Origin: Pyrocephalus nanus
Taxonomy: Eukaryota > Chordata > Aves > Passeriformes > Tyrannidae
Direction of reading: 5' to 3'
Length of the DNA stretch: 64,000 nucleotides
Assembly: GCA_038380795.1 (NCBI GenBank)
Contig: CM076262.1
Location: 69,584,629 to 69,648,628 of the forward strand
Shown piece by piece: positions 60,871 to 64,000 of the stretch; within the stretch, counting starts at the first letter, position 1, and every line of letters begins with the position of its first letter. The position numbers and the translations under genes are program-made. The notes under the pieces were generated by a model, which did not search any database, was not told where the DNA came from, and was given only the letters and a program-made list of their open reading frames with translations.

Positions 60871-63800
60871 AAAGGGTTTTTTTGCTAAATTTTACATCCT
60901 TTCCACAGAAATTTGAAGATGGATCTGATAAATGACTAACAGCCCATTTCTTTGGTGGGGAGGAGGTCTCTAATATCACGTGTGATATTTTTAATCTAAT
61001 AAATACATCGTTCTTAACACTAAACAGATCAACCAAATCAGTCTCATGTTGTTTCCCACTAAACCTCGGTGATCTTCTCTCAGCTGTGGTGAGGTGTTCC
61101 CTCCAGCTCCTCATAAAATATGGAACTGCAGTGCTCTGCCCGTGGGGAAAGAGCCTGCAGCCACGTAATGATGTGTCTGTTCAACAGTGTGAAAGAGAAA
61201 TTCCCCATTCACAGCCCTGCACGGTCAACTTTGCCTGCTGGTAAACCTTAAATTGCCCGAGTTCCTTGATGTCATGACTAAAAGCCATTTGTTTCTTCCT
61301 TGTATTATGTTGTGCTTGACAAAACAGAGGGGACAAAAGTCTCACCATCCCTTGCACGCCCAGCAAACAATTGTACGTTGTCCAATTGCTTGGGGGTTTT
61401 TCTTGTTCTTAAAAATATGGTCTAATAATACTGCAGATGCCATAGGACCTTTTCATTTGCCCATTGTGAGCAAAATGAAAAGCTGAAGTCTCGAATACCA
61501 AAGCACCACTCTGTGTATTGTGGAACTGAGGAGGTACATCCAGCAGCTACAGAAAAGATGACAGGACAAAACCTCAGACAAGCCCTCATTGTTTCATCCC
61601 AAAGGTGTCAAAAATGGCTTTGGAATGATATCCAGCTTTTAATTAAGACAAATGGGAAAAGTCACAAATCACCCCTTTTCCAGGTCATGTGGAATGTAGA
61701 ATTTCTCCTTCTTAATCACTGATGTAATTCCCAGTTTCATTTAACTTCAGTTTTTCTCGAAGTTTGATGCTGTGTCAGAGGCTGGAATGGTACAAATAAA
61801 TCTAAAGCCCGAATCTCTCTCTCTCTCAAGCAGTTATTTATGCTACTGATAGTAAGATGAAATATCTGCATCCTCCTGTATTAAATAGAAGAAATTAAGT
61901 AGAGTGAATAAAAAAGAAAACACGGTATTTGTATTTTGAAAGCTTTGGAATTATGTGTTTGGAACGGCTCTAAAGATGAGCTGCTTTTTACTGTTAAGAT
62001 TTTTAAAATGTAACTGGGAGGCCGTCTATAGCAACAAAAAGGGGTTTGTTTTGGGGTGGTTTTTTTTATCAGTGATATTTATCCTTGAGCACAGGGAGAA
62101 AAGTCCATTGCAACAATCAAGTGGACATGTTTATGCTCCTATTTTAGGAACACATCCCTTTTATAGGCATTAAACCCGGTTTACTAGTGGAAAATTTTCA
62201 TTTATTACAACTGCTTCGCGTCGTGTCTTTCATGTAAACATTACAAAAAGGATTTAGTGTTGGATTTAGAAGTTGGGGTTTGGGTTTTGAGGGTTTTTTT
62301 TTTTTGCCCTTTGTTCTTGTTTTGTATTTTATTTCTTTGGAGAACTCTTTTTTTTTTTTTTTTTCCCCTTTCAGGAAATTTCACATAATCTTTTCCATTC
62401 GTCATCAGCCAGGTTGCTGATTACCAGAGTAACTGCCAAGCTTTCAACTCCTTGTCATCAATGGGCTGTGAATGACAGACAGCATTAATGTTGGCAAGCT
62501 CCCACTCTCCTTTTCGCCTTTCCCAAATGTAATTAAACTGCACTAATACAGCAAAAGAAAAGCTGCAGCTTTATTTTACTCACCCTAATAACATAACAAT
62601 TAAATCACAGAGGCACACAATAGAGTCAAATAAACCCATCAGGACGAGAAAATTCAGAGGTAAGGGAAGTGTGGATCTACCACTTGGTGTAAAACACGAG
62701 TAGAGTGTTCCTTTCCTTTCCTAGCACTGCTTGACCTCCAGCAAGATGATGAGGCCAGCATCTCAGTAACCACCTTGTCACAGCCTGCTGAAAGGCCTCA
62801 AGTGTTTCCTCTTCTGTTGCACCTTTGCTTTAGGCATAAAGGCAATAATTAGCTTCTCCTTCAGCTGATCCCCTGGTAGGGGAGAGCTGGATAAGGAACA
62901 GAAAGGATGGGGTCAGAGGGTGCAGTTTGAACAGCACTGCCCACCTTACCCACTGGAAGGAGGTGGCACTACCCTGATCTTTGAGGAAGATCTGAGCCCG
63001 TGCTTTGAAGCCTGTAGGGGTTGGAGGATAACCAGGAGTCAGGAGGAGGGTGGAACCAGAGCCCTCACCTCATTTGCAGAGGTTTGTAAAACGCACAGAT
63101 GCCACTGAACATTTCTGAAGCAGATTAATGATCAGCAGATGAATATAGATATGTTCCCCTGGACGAAGGTGAGTGAAGAAACTACTGGAATTTCCCCATA
63201 AACCTGTCCTTTCTTGCAGCTGTCCTCTGGGATGGGAACCAAGAGCTCCCAAGGAGGCTGAGAACTGCCTGCCATGAGCTCTGGAAGCACAGCTCTGAGG
63301 TCAGCAGGCCTGCCTTACAGGACAAATTAATTTTACAATAATGTAAAGAAATAGCTTGACTAGATGCAGGCAGAAGAAAATAAAGACTATTTACACAGCT
63401 ACCCAGAAACAAGGGGCACCATCCTCAATATGGAAAGCATGGAAAAGCCAGGGCCCTCCCCAGCCAAAGCAGACACAACTTCAAACATGACAATTTTTAG
63501 GCCAGCCTGGATTAAACAGACACTAAGTGAGTCTGTCTGCTTGTGCAATTTTGGTGACTAATAATGACTGTTAGCTGACAGGTGGTACCTTATAAATCCA
63601 GCCTGTGCCAAATCCTCCGAAGGACTGTTCAGTAAGTACTGGAAATAACCAAGTTCTGTGGGGCAAGTGATTTACAACTGTGAACAAATTGTCCTGCAGC
63701 ACCAAAGGCAGCTCAGCATGGTGATAATCTTCCACTTTAGCTGAAACCATCTCTTAGACAAAGTTTAGAGCAGGATGTTCTGTGCTACATTTTTTTTGTA

Positions 63801-64000
63801 GATCTGGAGCAGGGGTGGAGTTTTACGTGTCTGATGATGTGGTTAAAGTGTAGTGACCAGCAGAAAGGGAAAAAGGGATGCACGTAAAACAGGAATGGAG
63901 TAAATAAACGGTGTATGGGAGAAGCACTAAAGATATGTTGAAGGTTTATGTTAGATCAGGTCTGCTACAGTGCTGTTGCTTTAAACAGGCAGTTGCAGAA

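Larger units (their letters stand above)
57991..64000. other. Intergenic sequence upstream of MPPED1
   Basis: A/T-rich DNA beyond the CpG island. It contains poly-A tracts at 58847-58870 and 60836-60865, T-rich tracts at about 62297-62308 and 62349-62364, and a homeodomain-site-rich unique stretch at 62390-62640. No exon of a known gene was recognised on either strand. In human the next gene upstream of MPPED1 is SCUBE1, and none of its domains is visible here. Confidence 0.7.

Noticed and set aside
57991..64000. Exons of the next gene upstream (SCUBE1 in human)
   Set aside because: No EGF-like or CUB-type cysteine patterns flanked by splice sites are visible on either strand.

Overview
The window is vertebrate nuclear DNA, almost certainly from a bird and probably a songbird (passerine). 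The sequence is gene-poor, with long introns and canonical GT-AG splice sites. Its interspersed repeats are mainly 5'-truncated CR1 LINE fragments, whose 3' ends carry the avian hallmark (lines such as 'ccttccaac' followed by 'gattctgtga') instead of poly-A tails. Two short repeats look like tRNA-Ile-derived SINEs carrying a CR1 3' tail, a type known from songbirds (TguSINE1-like). There is nothing prokaryotic here.

One protein-coding gene fills positions 771 to about 56.9 kb on the minus strand: MPPED1 (metallophosphoesterase domain containing 1, 'adult brain protein 239'). All six coding exons are present and join in phase to an uninterrupted 302-residue protein: 43461-43612, 38219-38400, 25196-25421, 8718-8833, 4195-4308 and 771-889. 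The metallophosphoesterase residues are all visible (D73/H75, D94, N125-H126, H221, H260/H262). The first of the two last-motif histidines is retained, unlike the Gly found there in mammalian MPPED2, so the MPPED1 assignment is secure.

Reading right to left along the minus strand: a CpG island (about 56.44-57.99 kb) is the likely promoter, with a strong candidate splice donor for a non-coding exon 1 at 56770. A 13-kb intron in the 5' UTR follows, then exon 2 (43461-43723) with about 111 nt of leader containing two short upstream ORFs and the start codon. Introns of 5.1, 12.8, 16.4, 4.4 and 3.3 kb separate the remaining exons. The stop codon is at 771-773, and the 3' UTR runs on toward position 1 and possibly out of the window.

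The introns hold CR1 fragments in both orientations, two SINE-like elements, some very old MIR/L2-like repeats, long poly-A/T tracts and a 175-bp (GGGAA)n pentanucleotide array at 46.03-46.20 kb. The right end (about 58-64 kb) is upstream intergenic DNA with no recognisable gene. It holds one A/T-rich, homeodomain-site-rich stretch (62.39-62.64 kb) that could be regulatory. I found no convincing undescribed system; the most interesting points are the SINEs, the AAGGG-type array, the upstream ORFs and the promoter architecture.
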